From JBEISR01 sp044371425 (GTDB taxonomy: Bacteria > Planctomycetota > Planctomycetia > Pirellulales > Pirellulaceae), in the NCBI GenBank assembly GCA_044371425.1, contig JBILTR010000025.1:13436-77435 (forward strand): DNA of 64,000 bases, given 5' to 3'. A model generated the notes under the pieces. The model searched no databases, had not been told where the DNA came from, and saw only the letters and a list, made by a program, of their open reading frames with translations. This document shows positions 37,240 to 45,361 of the stretch, piece by piece. Made by a program: the position numbers and the translations under genes. Within the stretch, counting starts at the first letter, position 1. Each line of letters starts with the position of its first letter.

Positions 37240-38448
37240 CTAGGTGTGGGGGGAGAGTTGGGAAGCCTTGCTGCCAGCATGGCTGGTGGAGCGAATCCAG
37301 CCTCCTCCCAACACGCGCGGGCCGTGATAGATCACGGCCAGTTGGCCTGGCGCAACTCCGAACGCAGGCTGTACGAAGTCGACCGCGATCTGGCTGTTGG
37401 AGAGGAGTCGGACGGTTGCCGCCTGGGGTTCCGAGTTGTAGCGGATTTGAACGCTGAGCCCATCCTGGGGTAGATCGTCTGGTGGAATCAGCCAGTGGCA
37501 ATCTTCGGCTGTCAACTCAGTCCTTGCCAGTTGATGGTGCTGGCCGATCACGACGCGGTGGTTCTCTGCGTCGATCTCGACGACAAAATAGGGCTCTCCC
37601 ATAGCGATGCCTAATCCTTTTCGCTGGCCGATCGTGAATTGCTCGATCCCCGCATGGGAGCCGACGACCTTGCCTTCGACGGTGACGATTTGCCCATCGG
37701 TTTGCCGGTCGGATCGATCGCGGACGAACTGAGCGTGTTTGCCGGAGGTGACGAAGCAGATTTCTTGGCTATCTTTTTTGTCAGCGACCCTCAGTCCAAT
37801 AGCGGCAGCTCGTTCGCGAATCTCACTTTTGTGAAAGCCGCCGACCGGAAGCAGCATCCTCTGGAGGTACTTTCGGTCGATTCCTGCTAATGCGTACGAT
37901 TGGTCTTTCGTATCGTCGATTCCACGATACAGCCCAAAGGGCTGCTCGGGTTGTCCAGTCGGAAGAAGTCGCGCGTAGTGACCTGTTGCGACATATTTGG
38001 CGCCGACTGCATCGGCATAGTCGAACAGGCGACCGAACTTGATCCAGTTGTTGCATTGCACACAGGGGTTGGGGGTTCGTCCCCGTTGGTATTCATCGAC
38101 GAAGTAATCGACGATGCGACGAAACTCCTCCTGCATGTCGATTGCATAGAAGGGGATGCCCAGGCGATCGGCGACCTGTCTGGCATCGATGGCATCGCTG
38201 GCGCTACAGCAACCTTGTTTATGGTCCAGTCGCCCCTGAAGGATCGGAAGCAGCGGGTTGTCTTTTCCGTTTGAGGTTTGGCAAGATTGTGCGGAGGCTT
38301 CACCGTGACGCATGAAAACACCGACCACATCGTACTGCTGCTCCAGCAATAACGACGCGGCGACGCTGCTGTCCACCCCACCGCTCATCGCCAGCACTAC
38401 CCGTTCGGTCAACGCCACGTTCTCCTGGATTTCGTAGTTCCCTGCCAC
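37240..38448 (-). CDS. mnmA: tRNA-specific 2-thiouridylase MnmA
   Basis: MnmA thiolates U34 of tRNAs for Lys, Glu and Gln. The 402-residue protein has the ATP-pyrophosphatase loop LAMSGGVDSSVAASLL, TPNPCVQCNNWIKF with the first catalytic Cys, GHYAR, and DSQEICFVTSG with the second Cys. Between VGVFMRHGE and KQGCCSASDAIDA it has about 20 extra residues compared with the usual enzyme. The frame opens at a GTG at 38448; an AGGAGA lies shortly before an internal GTG (38418) and TTG (38412), so the true start may be 10-12 codons later. The hydroxyacyl-CoA dehydrogenase gene ends 16 bases upstream, suggesting an operon. Confidence 0.93.
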   Translation of the reverse strand: MAGNYEIQENVALTERVVLAMSGGVDSSVAASLLLEQQYDVVGVFMRHGEASAQSCQTSNGKDNPLLPILQGRLDHKQGCCSASDAIDARQVADRLGIPFYAIDMQEEFRRIVDYFVDEYQRGRTPNPCVQCNNWIKFGRLFDYADAVGAKYVATGHYARLLPTGQPEQPFGLYRGIDDTKDQSYALAGIDRKYLQRMLLPVGGFHKSEIRERAAAIGLRVADKKDSQEICFVTSGKHAQFVRDRSDRQTDGQIVTVEGKVVGSHAGIEQFTIGQRKGLGIAMGEPYFVVEIDAENHRVVIGQHHQLARTELTAEDCHWLIPPDDLPQDGLSVQIRYNSEPQAATVRLLSNSQIAVDFVQPAFGVAPGQLAVIYHGPRVLGGGWIRSTSHAGSKASQLSPHT

Positions 38449-38464
38449 ATGGATGCATTAAATT

Positions 38465-39331
38465 TTATCGCGACTTGGCCGCTTGGGGATAGTCATAAAA
38501 GCCTTTCCCGCTTTTGACTCCCAGTCGGCCTTCGGCCAGCAGCGGTTCCAGGCCATCGATCAAGTCCTGCAGTGGCAAGCTGGCATCGGCCCATCGCGCG
38601 TTGGAGATCACCTGATGGATGGTATCCACCCCGATTTGATCCATGATTTGAAAAGGTCCCAGCGGCATCTGAGATACCGTGCGCCAGACGTGATCGATCG
38701 TTTTGGGATCGGCAACACCTTTGTTTGAGAGTTCGAGCGCTGCCTTCAACAGGGCTTGCAGCATCCAGTTGAAAAGGTAGCCAGGATGCTCAACCGGTTC
38801 ATAGACCGGCTCCTGGCCCATGATACGCGACAGTTCCCGGATAAGTTCGACCGCATCCGGATTGGTCTGCGAACAGGGCACTACATCGACTAGGCGAGTG
38901 ATCCAGACGGGGACATGAAAGTGCCAATGCAGAAATCGCTCGGGATGGCGGACATACTTGGCCAGCATCGATGGCGTGAAATAGGACGAATTGCTCGCCA
39001 GCACCACGTTCGGAGGCAATCGCTCGGAAAGCTCTGTCAAGCAGCGTCTCTTCACCGAAATCTGTTCTGGGACGGATTCGAGGGCCACGGTGAGGTCCTC
39101 AGGCAGATCGTCCAAACGTTCGGTCAGTTTCAATTGCCCGGGCGCCTCGGGTGACCGATTCGAATGGGTGTCTGAGGAGAGTGAGCGAAGGTGTCTTTGG
39201 ATCCACTCTTCTGCATCGTTGAGGATGTTCGTCGATTTATCGAGCAGGACGGTCGCAATCCCGTGGTGGATCGCTTGCGCTGCAATCTGACGTCCTACCC
39301 AACCGGCGCCTACAATCAGCAGTTTGTTCAT
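38465..39331 (-). CDS. 3-hydroxyacyl-CoA dehydrogenase family protein
   Basis: The 288-residue NAD-dependent enzyme has an N-terminal Rossmann fold (LLIVGAGWVGRQIA, then VLLDKS) and the C-terminal helical domain (PFQIMDQIGVDTIHQV, GRLGVKSGKGFYDY) of 3-hydroxybutyryl/3-hydroxyacyl-CoA dehydrogenases. SVPEQISVKRRCLTELSE and ASNSSYFTP follow the family pattern. The usual catalytic segment HFFNPVPxM is here HFHVPVWITRLVDVVP, so the Asn is replaced by His; substrate may differ from a classical fatty-acid intermediate. Start at the ATG 39331; an in-frame ATG at 39361 adds a short non-conserved leader. It sits directly upstream of mnmA. Confidence 0.85.
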   Translation of the reverse strand: MNKLLIVGAGWVGRQIAAQAIHHGIATVLLDKSTNILNDAEEWIQRHLRSLSSDTHSNRSPEAPGQLKLTERLDDLPEDLTVALESVPEQISVKRRCLTELSERLPPNVVLASNSSYFTPSMLAKYVRHPERFLHWHFHVPVWITRLVDVVPCSQTNPDAVELIRELSRIMGQEPVYEPVEHPGYLFNWMLQALLKAALELSNKGVADPKTIDHVWRTVSQMPLGPFQIMDQIGVDTIHQVISNARWADASLPLQDLIDGLEPLLAEGRLGVKSGKGFYDYPQAAKSR

Positions 39332-39477
39332 GGAGTCTACGGGTCCGATCGGAATGGGCATCGTCCCAGGCGGCCTGCTGGGAAGTTGCCGTGGATATTC
39401 GAATCATCGGGAGGTGCCAGCGACCTAGCATCTTCGTTCTATTGTGAAGCGATTTCGGTTGGGGAGTCTAGTGGAAT

Positions 39478-39510
39478 AAAAAACGCCGACCGTTGGATTG
39501 CCGGTCGGCG
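39478..39510 (-). terminator. Intrinsic terminator of dnaK
   Basis: On the minus strand CGCCGACCG and CGGTCGGCG pair perfectly (plus-strand arms 39484-39492 and 39502-39510) and are followed by six T. It lies 31 bases after the dnaK stop and isolates dnaK from the downstream dehydrogenase-mnmA pair. Confidence 0.92.
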
Positions 39511-39541
39511 TGCGAATGTCGTTGGAGAGTTGCTTTGGCGT

Positions 39542-41440
39542 CTACTTGCGTTCGAAGTCGGCGTCGATCGTGTCGCCTGGTTCATTCGATCCACCGGAGG
39601 TGGGTTCGGACGCGCCTCCTTTTTCGTAGAGAACTTTGGAGAAGGCGATCATCGCCTGTTCCAATTCTCCCGAGGCGGATTTGATTTCATCGGTGAGCCC
39701 TCGACCGATGGCATCTCGAACCTTCTGAATGGACCGTTCCAAAGGTTGCCGGTCTGCGTCGGTGATCTTCTCCGCATTTTCCTTCATCAGCTTTTCGACC
39801 TGGTAGACCAAGTTGTCTCCGCGATTTTTCGCTTCCGCCAGTTCGAATGCTTTGCGATCTTCTTCCGCGTACATTTCCGCATCGCGGCGCATCCGTTCGA
39901 TTTCATCCTTCTTCAGGCCGCTCGATTGCTCGATCTTCACACTCGCCTGTTTGCCCGTCCCGACATCTTTGGCACTGACATTTAGAATTCCGTTTTGATC
40001 GATGTCGAATTGCACTTCGATCTGAGGAACTCCCCGCGGCGCTGCCGCAATGCCTTCCAAGTTGAACTCGCCCAGCAACCGGTTCTGCTGCGCCATCTTC
40101 CGTTCCCCCTGGAAGACCCTGACGGTGACGGCAGTCTGGTTGTCTGAAGCGGTGGAGAAGGTATTCTTCTTCTCTGCCGGAATCGTCGTATTCCGCTCGA
40201 TCAGGGCAGTCATGATGCCACCTTCGGTTTCAATACCGAGGGTTAGTGGCGTGACGTCCAGCAGGAGAACGTCGCGTCGATCGCCCGAAAGAACACTCCC
40301 TTGGATCGCTGCGCCTACGGCCACCACCTCATCCGGATTAACCCCCTGATGAGGCTCCTTGCCAAAAATCTCTTTGACCAGGGCTCGCACCTTGGGGACG
40401 CGCGTGGAGCCACCCACCAACACCACTTCATCGATGTCCGATGGCTTCAGCTTGGCGTCCTGAAGAGCCTGCACGACCGGCTTGCGGCATCGCTCCACCA
40501 ATTCATCGATCAGCTCTTCAAGAGCCGAACGAGTGATTGTCATCAGCAGGTGCTTGGGGCCCGAGGCATCGGCGGTGATAAAGGGAAGATTGATGTCGGT
40601 CTGCGGCACCGTGCTCAGTTCCTTCTTCGCTTTTTCACAAGCTTCCTGCAGACGTTGCAGCGACATCGGTTCTGCACGAAGATCAATTCCCTGCTCGCGG
40701 CGGAACTGCGTTGCAACGTGGTTGACCAACGCTTGGTCGAAGTCGTCACCCCCTAGATGCGTGTCTCCGTTGGTGCTGATCACTTCGAAGATCTTGTTGT
40801 TGTCTTCATCGCCGGCCATTGCAACCTGAAGGACGGAGACGTCGAAGGTACCTCCACCCAGGTCGAAGACGACGATCTTCTGATCCTTCGACTTATCAAG
40901 CCCATAGGCCAGTGCCGCCGCCGTCGGTTCGTTGATGATTCTCGCCACTTCCAGACCTGCGATCTGACCGGCATCTTTGGTGGCCTGTCGCTGAGCGTCA
41001 TTGAAATAGGCAGGGACGGTGATGACCGCCTTGCTGACGCGATGTCCCAAATAGGACTCCGCCGCTTCCTTCAGTTTGCGAAGGACCTTGGCAGAAACCT
41101 CTTGGGGAGTCAGTTGCTGGTCACCGACCTGGATCTTCACATATTCCTGGTCCCCTCCGACCACGTTGTAGGGGACCATTTTTTCCTGAGCCCGAACTTC
41201 TTCGTGGCGGCGACCCATGAAGCGTTTGACCGACGAAATCGTCCGCTTGGGGTTGGTCACGGCTTGGCGTCGAGCCGGCTCACCCACCAAAACTTCATTC
41301 TTGTCTGTGAAGGCGACCACACTGGGAGTCAGCCGGTTCCCCTCCGCGTTTGGAATCACCTTGACTTCCGAGCCTTCCATGATGGCGACGACCGAGTTGG
41401 TGGTCCCCAGGTCGATCCCAATAATCTTTTCGTTCTGCAT
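39542..41440 (-). CDS. dnaK: Molecular chaperone DnaK (Hsp70)
   Basis: The 632-residue chaperone starts MQNEKIIGIDLGTTNSVVA, with the ATPase motifs VFDLGGGTFDVSVL, INEPTAAALAYGLD and VVLVGGSTRVPKVR, the linker DVLLLDVTPLTLGIE, the peptide-binding beta-domain, a helical lid, and a short acidic tail (GDTIDADFERK). It folds and protects proteins in the cytoplasm with DnaJ and GrpE, neither of which is in this window. The start at 41440 follows AGGGAGGA at ideal distance; an upstream in-frame ATG at 41566 adds a non-conserved leader. No CIRCE element was seen; a sigma-54-like site lies upstream. It is followed by a strong terminator and is probably monocistronic. Confidence 0.97.
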   Translation of the reverse strand: MQNEKIIGIDLGTTNSVVAIMEGSEVKVIPNAEGNRLTPSVVAFTDKNEVLVGEPARRQAVTNPKRTISSVKRFMGRRHEEVRAQEKMVPYNVVGGDQEYVKIQVGDQQLTPQEVSAKVLRKLKEAAESYLGHRVSKAVITVPAYFNDAQRQATKDAGQIAGLEVARIINEPTAAALAYGLDKSKDQKIVVFDLGGGTFDVSVLQVAMAGDEDNNKIFEVISTNGDTHLGGDDFDQALVNHVATQFRREQGIDLRAEPMSLQRLQEACEKAKKELSTVPQTDINLPFITADASGPKHLLMTITRSALEELIDELVERCRKPVVQALQDAKLKPSDIDEVVLVGGSTRVPKVRALVKEIFGKEPHQGVNPDEVVAVGAAIQGSVLSGDRRDVLLLDVTPLTLGIETEGGIMTALIERNTTIPAEKKNTFSTASDNQTAVTVRVFQGERKMAQQNRLLGEFNLEGIAAAPRGVPQIEVQFDIDQNGILNVSAKDVGTGKQASVKIEQSSGLKKDEIERMRRDAEMYAEEDRKAFELAEAKNRGDNLVYQVEKLMKENAEKITDADRQPLERSIQKVRDAIGRGLTDEIKSASGELEQAMIAFSKVLYEKGGASEPTSGGSNEPGDTIDADFERK

Positions 41441-41928
41441 CGCTTCCTCCCTTTCATTGACCCGTCGAGATGCCGACTGAAAGCCACGACCCCGACTTAT
41501 GCCACTGATCCGACCGTTGGGCGGCCTTCTTCCATAGCTCCCCAGCGGGAGCAATCTCCATGCCAAACACTTGGAAAAAGAAGGGCCGAAACCGCTCCGA
41601 AAAGGTGGAAAATCGAGTCTAATTGTTGGTTTCCGCTTCCATTATGGTGGAAAAGGGGAAAATCGGACCTTCAGTGTGGCAGACGACGGGCGGTCCTGGC
41701 TACCCTTCCATTGCCAATTTGACAGGCTTGAGGCCCCTACCTCTCTTTGGTTCTCCGGAATGGGATGGTGGACCTCCCGATGGATCGCTCATTGGGCGGT
41801 CTTTTCATTTGGTGGTGGGTAGCGATAGCACGCGGGTGCCAGCCGTTTGACGGTAGGGCTTGCATGAGGCGGGACGACGCTGGAGAGGCGAATCCGACGA
41901 GAGTTTTCTGGCGGGGAGGCACGAGGTG
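41441..41928. other. Divergent intergenic region dnaK/pheA
   Basis: The region holds both promoters. Besides the sigma-54-like site toward dnaK, a TTGACA near 41717 on the plus strand could be a -35 box toward pheA, but no convincing -10 box follows. No inverted repeat like CIRCE, and no attenuator leader peptide for pheA, was recognised. Confidence 0.4.
41550..41565 (-). promoter_or_regulatory. Sigma-54-like (-24/-12) promoter upstream of dnaK
   Basis: Reading on the minus strand, TGGCATGGAGATTGCT matches the sigma-54 consensus (TGGCACG, four bases, TTGCW) with a single C-to-T change and exact GG-to-GC spacing. It is oriented toward dnaK, about 110 bases before its ATG. A match of this quality could occur about once by chance in a window this size, so position and orientation carry the case. 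Confidence 0.4.
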
Positions 41929-43050
41929 ATGAGCGACAGGGATGGGGCGGCGGCGGATTGGAAGGAGCGGTTGCGGGATGTCGACCTGGAGATCGTGCGT
42001 TTGCTGAAGGAGCGAACTGGCCTTTTGCAGCAAAAGCAAATGATGGGATCGGAACCGCTGAAGGTGTGGGAGCACCAGGACCAGACTCAGGCCTTGATGA
42101 GTGAGGCGATGCGGAGCGCCCATGGGTCGGTCAGCGATGCCTTGGGAATGCTGTTTCGATCGATCGCTTCCGCAACGCTCGATTCAACGACTCGAGGACC
42201 GCGCGCCAGTTATCTTGGTCCCAAATACAGCTACAGCCATGGTGCGGCTCTTCAGTACTTCGGCGAAGCAACCCACTTACTGGGGTTGCCGACTATTCGT
42301 TCGGTGTTTGAGTCGGTGGCAAAGAGGGAAGCCGACTATGGGATGGTGCCGATCGAAAACTCCACCGATGGTGGCATCTCGGACACCCTGAGCATGTTCA
42401 CTCAAACTCCAGTTCGGATCTGTGGAGAGGTTCCTGTCGCCATTCACCATTGCCTTTTGTCGCGCGGCGGTCGAGAGCAAATTCGCGAAATCTACAGCAA
42501 GCCACAGGCGATCTCTCAGTGCCGCGACTGGCTGGCCCGTCACCTCCCGAACGCACGTTGCCAGCCTGTCGAAAGCACCGCAGCAGCGGCGGAGCTGGCG
42601 GCCAGCGAACCCAGTGCTGCGGCGATCGCCAGCAGTCAGGCCGCAGCGCATTATGGATTGGAGATCGTGGAGCGAAACATCGAAGATGTCGCTGGCAATA
42701 CAACGAGGTTTGTCGTGTTGGGACACGAGATCCCTAGTCCCACTGGCGCAGATAAAACCTCGCTGCTTTTCCAGTTGCCCCATCGCCCAGGTGCCCTCGC
42801 CGATGCCATGGTGGTCTTCCAGAAGCACCAGCTGAATCTGACCTGGATCGAGTCATTTCCGGTGCATCAGAGGATGCAGGAGTATCAGTTTTTCGTCGAG
42901 TTTGAGGGACATCATCAAGAGCCGAAACCGTCGCAGGCCATCGCGGAATTGAAGGGGCAGTCCCAGGTCCTCACCATTCTTGGTAGTTACCCGAAGGCGA
43001 AGATGGCGGATGCATCTTCGACACAGATGGCAAGCCAGCCGACCCTGTAA
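41929..43050 (+). CDS. pheA: Bifunctional chorismate mutase/prephenate dehydratase PheA
   Basis: PheA converts chorismate to prephenate and then to phenylpyruvate for phenylalanine synthesis. The 373-residue protein has an AroQ-type chorismate mutase helix region (residues 1-80, VDLEIVRLLKERTGLLQQK), a prephenate dehydratase domain (about 85-270, SYLGPKYSYSHGAA, VPIENSTDGG, and the TRF motif in GNTTRFVVLG), and a C-terminal ACT domain (HRPGALADAMVVFQKHQLNLTWIESFP) for feedback control by phenylalanine. The ATG at 41929 is preceded by GGGGAGG; an in-frame start at 41860 lacks support. It faces dnaK divergently and is followed by a dispersed repeat. Confidence 0.95.
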   Translation: MSDRDGAAADWKERLRDVDLEIVRLLKERTGLLQQKQMMGSEPLKVWEHQDQTQALMSEAMRSAHGSVSDALGMLFRSIASATLDSTTRGPRASYLGPKYSYSHGAALQYFGEATHLLGLPTIRSVFESVAKREADYGMVPIENSTDGGISDTLSMFTQTPVRICGEVPVAIHHCLLSRGGREQIREIYSKPQAISQCRDWLARHLPNARCQPVESTAAAAELAASEPSAAAIASSQAAAHYGLEIVERNIEDVAGNTTRFVVLGHEIPSPTGADKTSLLFQLPHRPGALADAMVVFQKHQLNLTWIESFPVHQRMQEYQFFVEFEGHHQEPKPSQAIAELKGQSQVLTILGSYPKAKMADASSTQMASQPTL

Positions 43051-43092
43051 ATTGCTTTTGGCATGTGCCGACAACGGCTTTGGCAGCGGCGG

Positions 43093-43124
43093 GGACGATC
43101 CACCCTCTGGCGATGGTGGCTACG
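43093..43124 (-). repeat. Dispersed hairpin repeat, copy 2
   Basis: Read on the minus strand this is CGTAGCCACCATCGCCAGAG followed by GGTGGATCGTCC, the same core as the copies near 44630 and 53400, with one mismatch in the hairpin arm. It lies between pheA and the receiver-like gene. Confidence 0.7.
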
Positions 43125-43203
43125 GAGCAGTGGTTTCCTAGACATCGCGTTAAAATCCAGAAGTCCGCGTTGGCACCTCATAGCACCTAAAAGGAATCTC
43201 TCG

Positions 43204-43575
43204 ATGATCGCCGTTTTGGCTCACGACATGCTTTTTGCCATGCGCGTCAGCGCTACTTGCAGGGAACGAAACGTTGTCTCGGTCTTTGGTGGAACCGTCG
43301 AGCTGATCGAGGGGAAGTGCGGGGATGCATCCGCCATCCGGATGTGGATGGTCGATCTGGGGCACACCACGGGTCCCCTGGATCTGTTGCTTCAGGAGAT
43401 TCAGAGTAAGTCTCCCCGAGCACAGACGGTCGCTTTTGGATCCCATGTGTTGGTGGAGCGGTTGAGCAAAGCGAGGGCGGCGGGGTTCGATCAGGTCATG
43501 ACGAGAGGCCAATTTGACCAGGCGCTGGTGGGGTTGGTGGAGCGGGTGGTGGCGGAGGTGTCACCCCGAGAATAA
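43204..43575 (+). CDS. Small receiver-like hypothetical protein, 123 aa
   Basis: No exact family was assigned. The product alternates hydrophobic strands and helices in the manner of a CheY-like fold: MIAVLAHDMLFAMRV, AIRMWMVDLGH, AQTVAFGSHV, AAGFDQVMTRGQFDQALVGLV. The 'H-D' start and the D in MVDL resemble receiver positions, but a clear phosphorylation triad is not evident, so it may be a pseudo-receiver. AAAAGGA lies 8 bases before the ATG at 43204; the longer frame upstream runs through a dispersed repeat and is rejected. Its 3' end overlaps the convergent DUF4105 gene by 80 bases. Confidence 0.7.
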   Translation: MIAVLAHDMLFAMRVSATCRERNVVSVFGGTVELIEGKCGDASAIRMWMVDLGHTTGPLDLLLQEIQSKSPRAQTVAFGSHVLVERLSKARAAGFDQVMTRGQFDQALVGLVERVVAEVSPRE

Positions 43576-44521
43576 GCGACTGCTGACGAATCCGAATGGC
43601 GGCAGAGAAGTTTTCGCTGTTCAACGCCGATGGAACCAGATCGTTGATCCTTGCCAAAAGATGCGTTTGCTCGAAGTTGCCAGCGCACGCCAGCCATCCA
43701 CGTCGATGCGCGGTCCTGGCGGAAAGACCTGTCAACGTCATCCCGGGGCTCCATGGTACCCTTGCCGGGAGAATCGACTCCACGTGGCGGACCAGATTGG
43801 TCGTGCAGTTATTGAACAGCGTATCGTACCACTCGGGTGTTCTTGCGATCTGATTGACCCGCAACAAAATGTCTCGCAGCATCATCCTCGCCTTCTCGGG
43901 GGTCGCTCGGCTAGGATACAGCAGCACCTCGGCTTGTCTCAATTCAGTCCGAAGCGGGATCACATCAGTCTCCTCAGCTAGCACATACATCAGCTCGTAG
44001 CGACGACGCGCTCCATCCCAAGGGTGATACCGCTCGTTTTGCTCAAGCCTCGCTTCGATCGAGACGGCAATTGGGGTTCCGTTTCGGCGACGGAAGCTAA
44101 GCATGGTGTGAGCTAGCCAAGAGTTGTTGGGGAATGGCGAAAGCAGGAAGTCGACTCCTTCAATCTCATCCCAGCGGAATTCGATGTCACGATGCCGGAC
44201 GTCGTAATCGGAGTTGCTTCGGTACCGCGCGTCGCGCACGTGGTGCACTTTCGCCCCAGCGTCTGAAAGATCCGCATAGGGCAAAATCGCTTGTTCGGGT
44301 CGCCAAGTGCGATCATGGCTTGGCCCCGAAGTGGGGGTGCCGGATTGAGCCGCCCGCTGATCGTCGCTCATCGAAATCAAGCCTGGGGCGAAATTGCTGG
44401 GAAGTTGAAGGGACGAACAGCCGGTCGCGCAAAGGGTACAAATCGCCAACGATCGCGTTAGCGATTTTCCCGATCGCAAGACAAAGGGTATCGACCTCGA
44501 AAGTCGGCTGATGATTCCCAT
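43496..44521 (-). CDS. DUF4105 (Lnb-type N-terminal) lipoprotein
   Basis: The 341-residue protein starts with a lipoprotein-type signal (SLAICTLCATGCSS), then a DUF4105 domain: DVRHRDIEFRWDEIEGVDFLLSP, AHTMLSFRRRNGTPIAVSIEAR, YELMYVLAEETDVIPLRTE and TLFNNCTTNLVRHV. The NNCTTNL segment with Cys is the family hallmark and suggests a papain/NlpC-like or lipid-processing enzyme at the envelope, though activity is not established. Start at the ATG 44521; a longer frame from 44632 runs through a dispersed repeat. The C-terminus is a Pro-rich tail (TPPPPPAPPTPPAPG) lying within the overlap with the convergent receiver-like gene. Confidence 0.85.
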   Translation of the reverse strand: MGIISRLSRSIPFVLRSGKSLTRSLAICTLCATGCSSLQLPSNFAPGLISMSDDQRAAQSGTPTSGPSHDRTWRPEQAILPYADLSDAGAKVHHVRDARYRSNSDYDVRHRDIEFRWDEIEGVDFLLSPFPNNSWLAHTMLSFRRRNGTPIAVSIEARLEQNERYHPWDGARRRYELMYVLAEETDVIPLRTELRQAEVLLYPSRATPEKARMMLRDILLRVNQIARTPEWYDTLFNNCTTNLVRHVESILPARVPWSPGMTLTGLSARTAHRRGWLACAGNFEQTHLLARINDLVPSALNSENFSAAIRIRQQSLILGVTPPPPPAPPTPPAPGQIGLSS

Positions 44522-44880
44522 GGTACCTGGGGGGGTCACCTTGTTCACGGAATACTGCGTGGGTGAGGAGATAGCTGAAAGTGGGGGCGGGATCAAGCCG
44601 AATTCGTAGCCACCATCGCCCGTAGCCACCATCGCCAGATGGTGGATCGTTCCTTCTCGCTGGAATGCAACTCATCGTTTTGCGATACGGCGTTTCGCCA
44701 TCGGCGACCGATTGCCGAACAAGACTCGGATGGAACTCTTCTATTCCTGGGATGCTGAAGCTGATTGAGCTTCATTTTCATCGGATCTTGATGAGTTCTT
44801 CACCAACAGACGAAGTCACTTCGATTGAATGAGTCGATGTTTGCCGTGAGACCTGGATTCCATGAAGCAGGTGCATCGTC
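44522..44880. other. Divergent intergenic region with dispersed repeat
   Basis: The region separates the DUF4105 gene from the lipoprotein/DUF1559 pair and carries a partly duplicated copy of the dispersed hairpin repeat. Promoters for both sides are expected but none was convincing by eye. Confidence 0.4.
44605..44653 (+). repeat. Dispersed hairpin repeat, copy 3 (partly duplicated)
   Basis: CGTAGCCACCATCGCC occurs twice back to back, the second followed by AGATGGTGGATCGTTCC. CCACCATC and GATGGTGG form an eight-pair hairpin with loop GCCA. The 5' half duplication suggests slippage or nested insertion. Confidence 0.8.
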
Positions 44881-45321
44881 ATGACGCGGATGATACTGGC
44901 GCTTTTGAGCTTGGTTGGCCTATGCAGCTTAGGTTGCTCTAACGGAATGCCGCAGCAGAAAACCTATCCAGTTTCCGGGCAGGTTCTCTATGAAGGGCGG
45001 CCGGTCAAAGGGCTCACCGTAGTATTGCGGCCACTTGATAGCACCAATTTCAAATGGCAGGAGCAGCCGCAGGCCCTGACGGATGAAGAGGGCAAATTCC
45101 GCATACGAACCTATGCGACGGACGATGGAGCCCCATCGGGTGATTATCAGGTTGGCATCGCACTTCTGGATCCCGTCGATGAGGAAGGCGGAGATCAGGT
45201 CAAGCGGCGCAGCGATGCCTTGATGATTCCCTCCAGGTATGCGGATCCTGCCACATCGGGACTGAAAGTGAAAATCGAGCCGAAATCGAATCAGCTGGAA
45301 CCTTTCCAGTTGGTGCCGTAA
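44881..45321 (+). CDS. Small carboxypeptidase-regulatory/transthyretin-like lipoprotein
   Basis: The 146-residue protein has a lipoprotein signal with lipobox LCSLGC, then YPVSGQVLYEGRPVKGLTVVLRPL...ALTDEEGKFRIRTYATDDGAPSGDYQVGI, the pattern of Ig-like carboxypeptidase regulatory domains. Planctomycete genomes carry many such small proteins next to DUF1559 genes, as here: the DUF1559 gene begins 40 bases downstream. It is likely anchored at the membrane or cell surface and may work with the DUF1559 protein. Function unknown. Confidence 0.85.
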   Translation: MTRMILALLSLVGLCSLGCSNGMPQQKTYPVSGQVLYEGRPVKGLTVVLRPLDSTNFKWQEQPQALTDEEGKFRIRTYATDDGAPSGDYQVGIALLDPVDEEGGDQVKRRSDALMIPSRYADPATSGLKVKIEPKSNQLEPFQLVP

Positions 45322-45361
45322 TGATCCCTATTTTTTGATGGATGGCAGAAGGAGCTTTTTC

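Noticed and set aside
41441..41928. CIRCE-type heat-shock operator upstream of dnaK
   Set aside because: No TTAGCACTC/GAGTGCTAA inverted repeat was found in the intergenic region.
43063..43203. N-terminal extension of the receiver-like protein
   Set aside because: The extension reads through a dispersed hairpin repeat, while the ATG at 43204 has a good ribosome-binding site.
44522..44632. N-terminal extension of the DUF4105 gene up to 44632
   Set aside because: It would translate a dispersed repeat ahead of the lipoprotein signal; the ATG at 44521 puts the signal peptide at the start.
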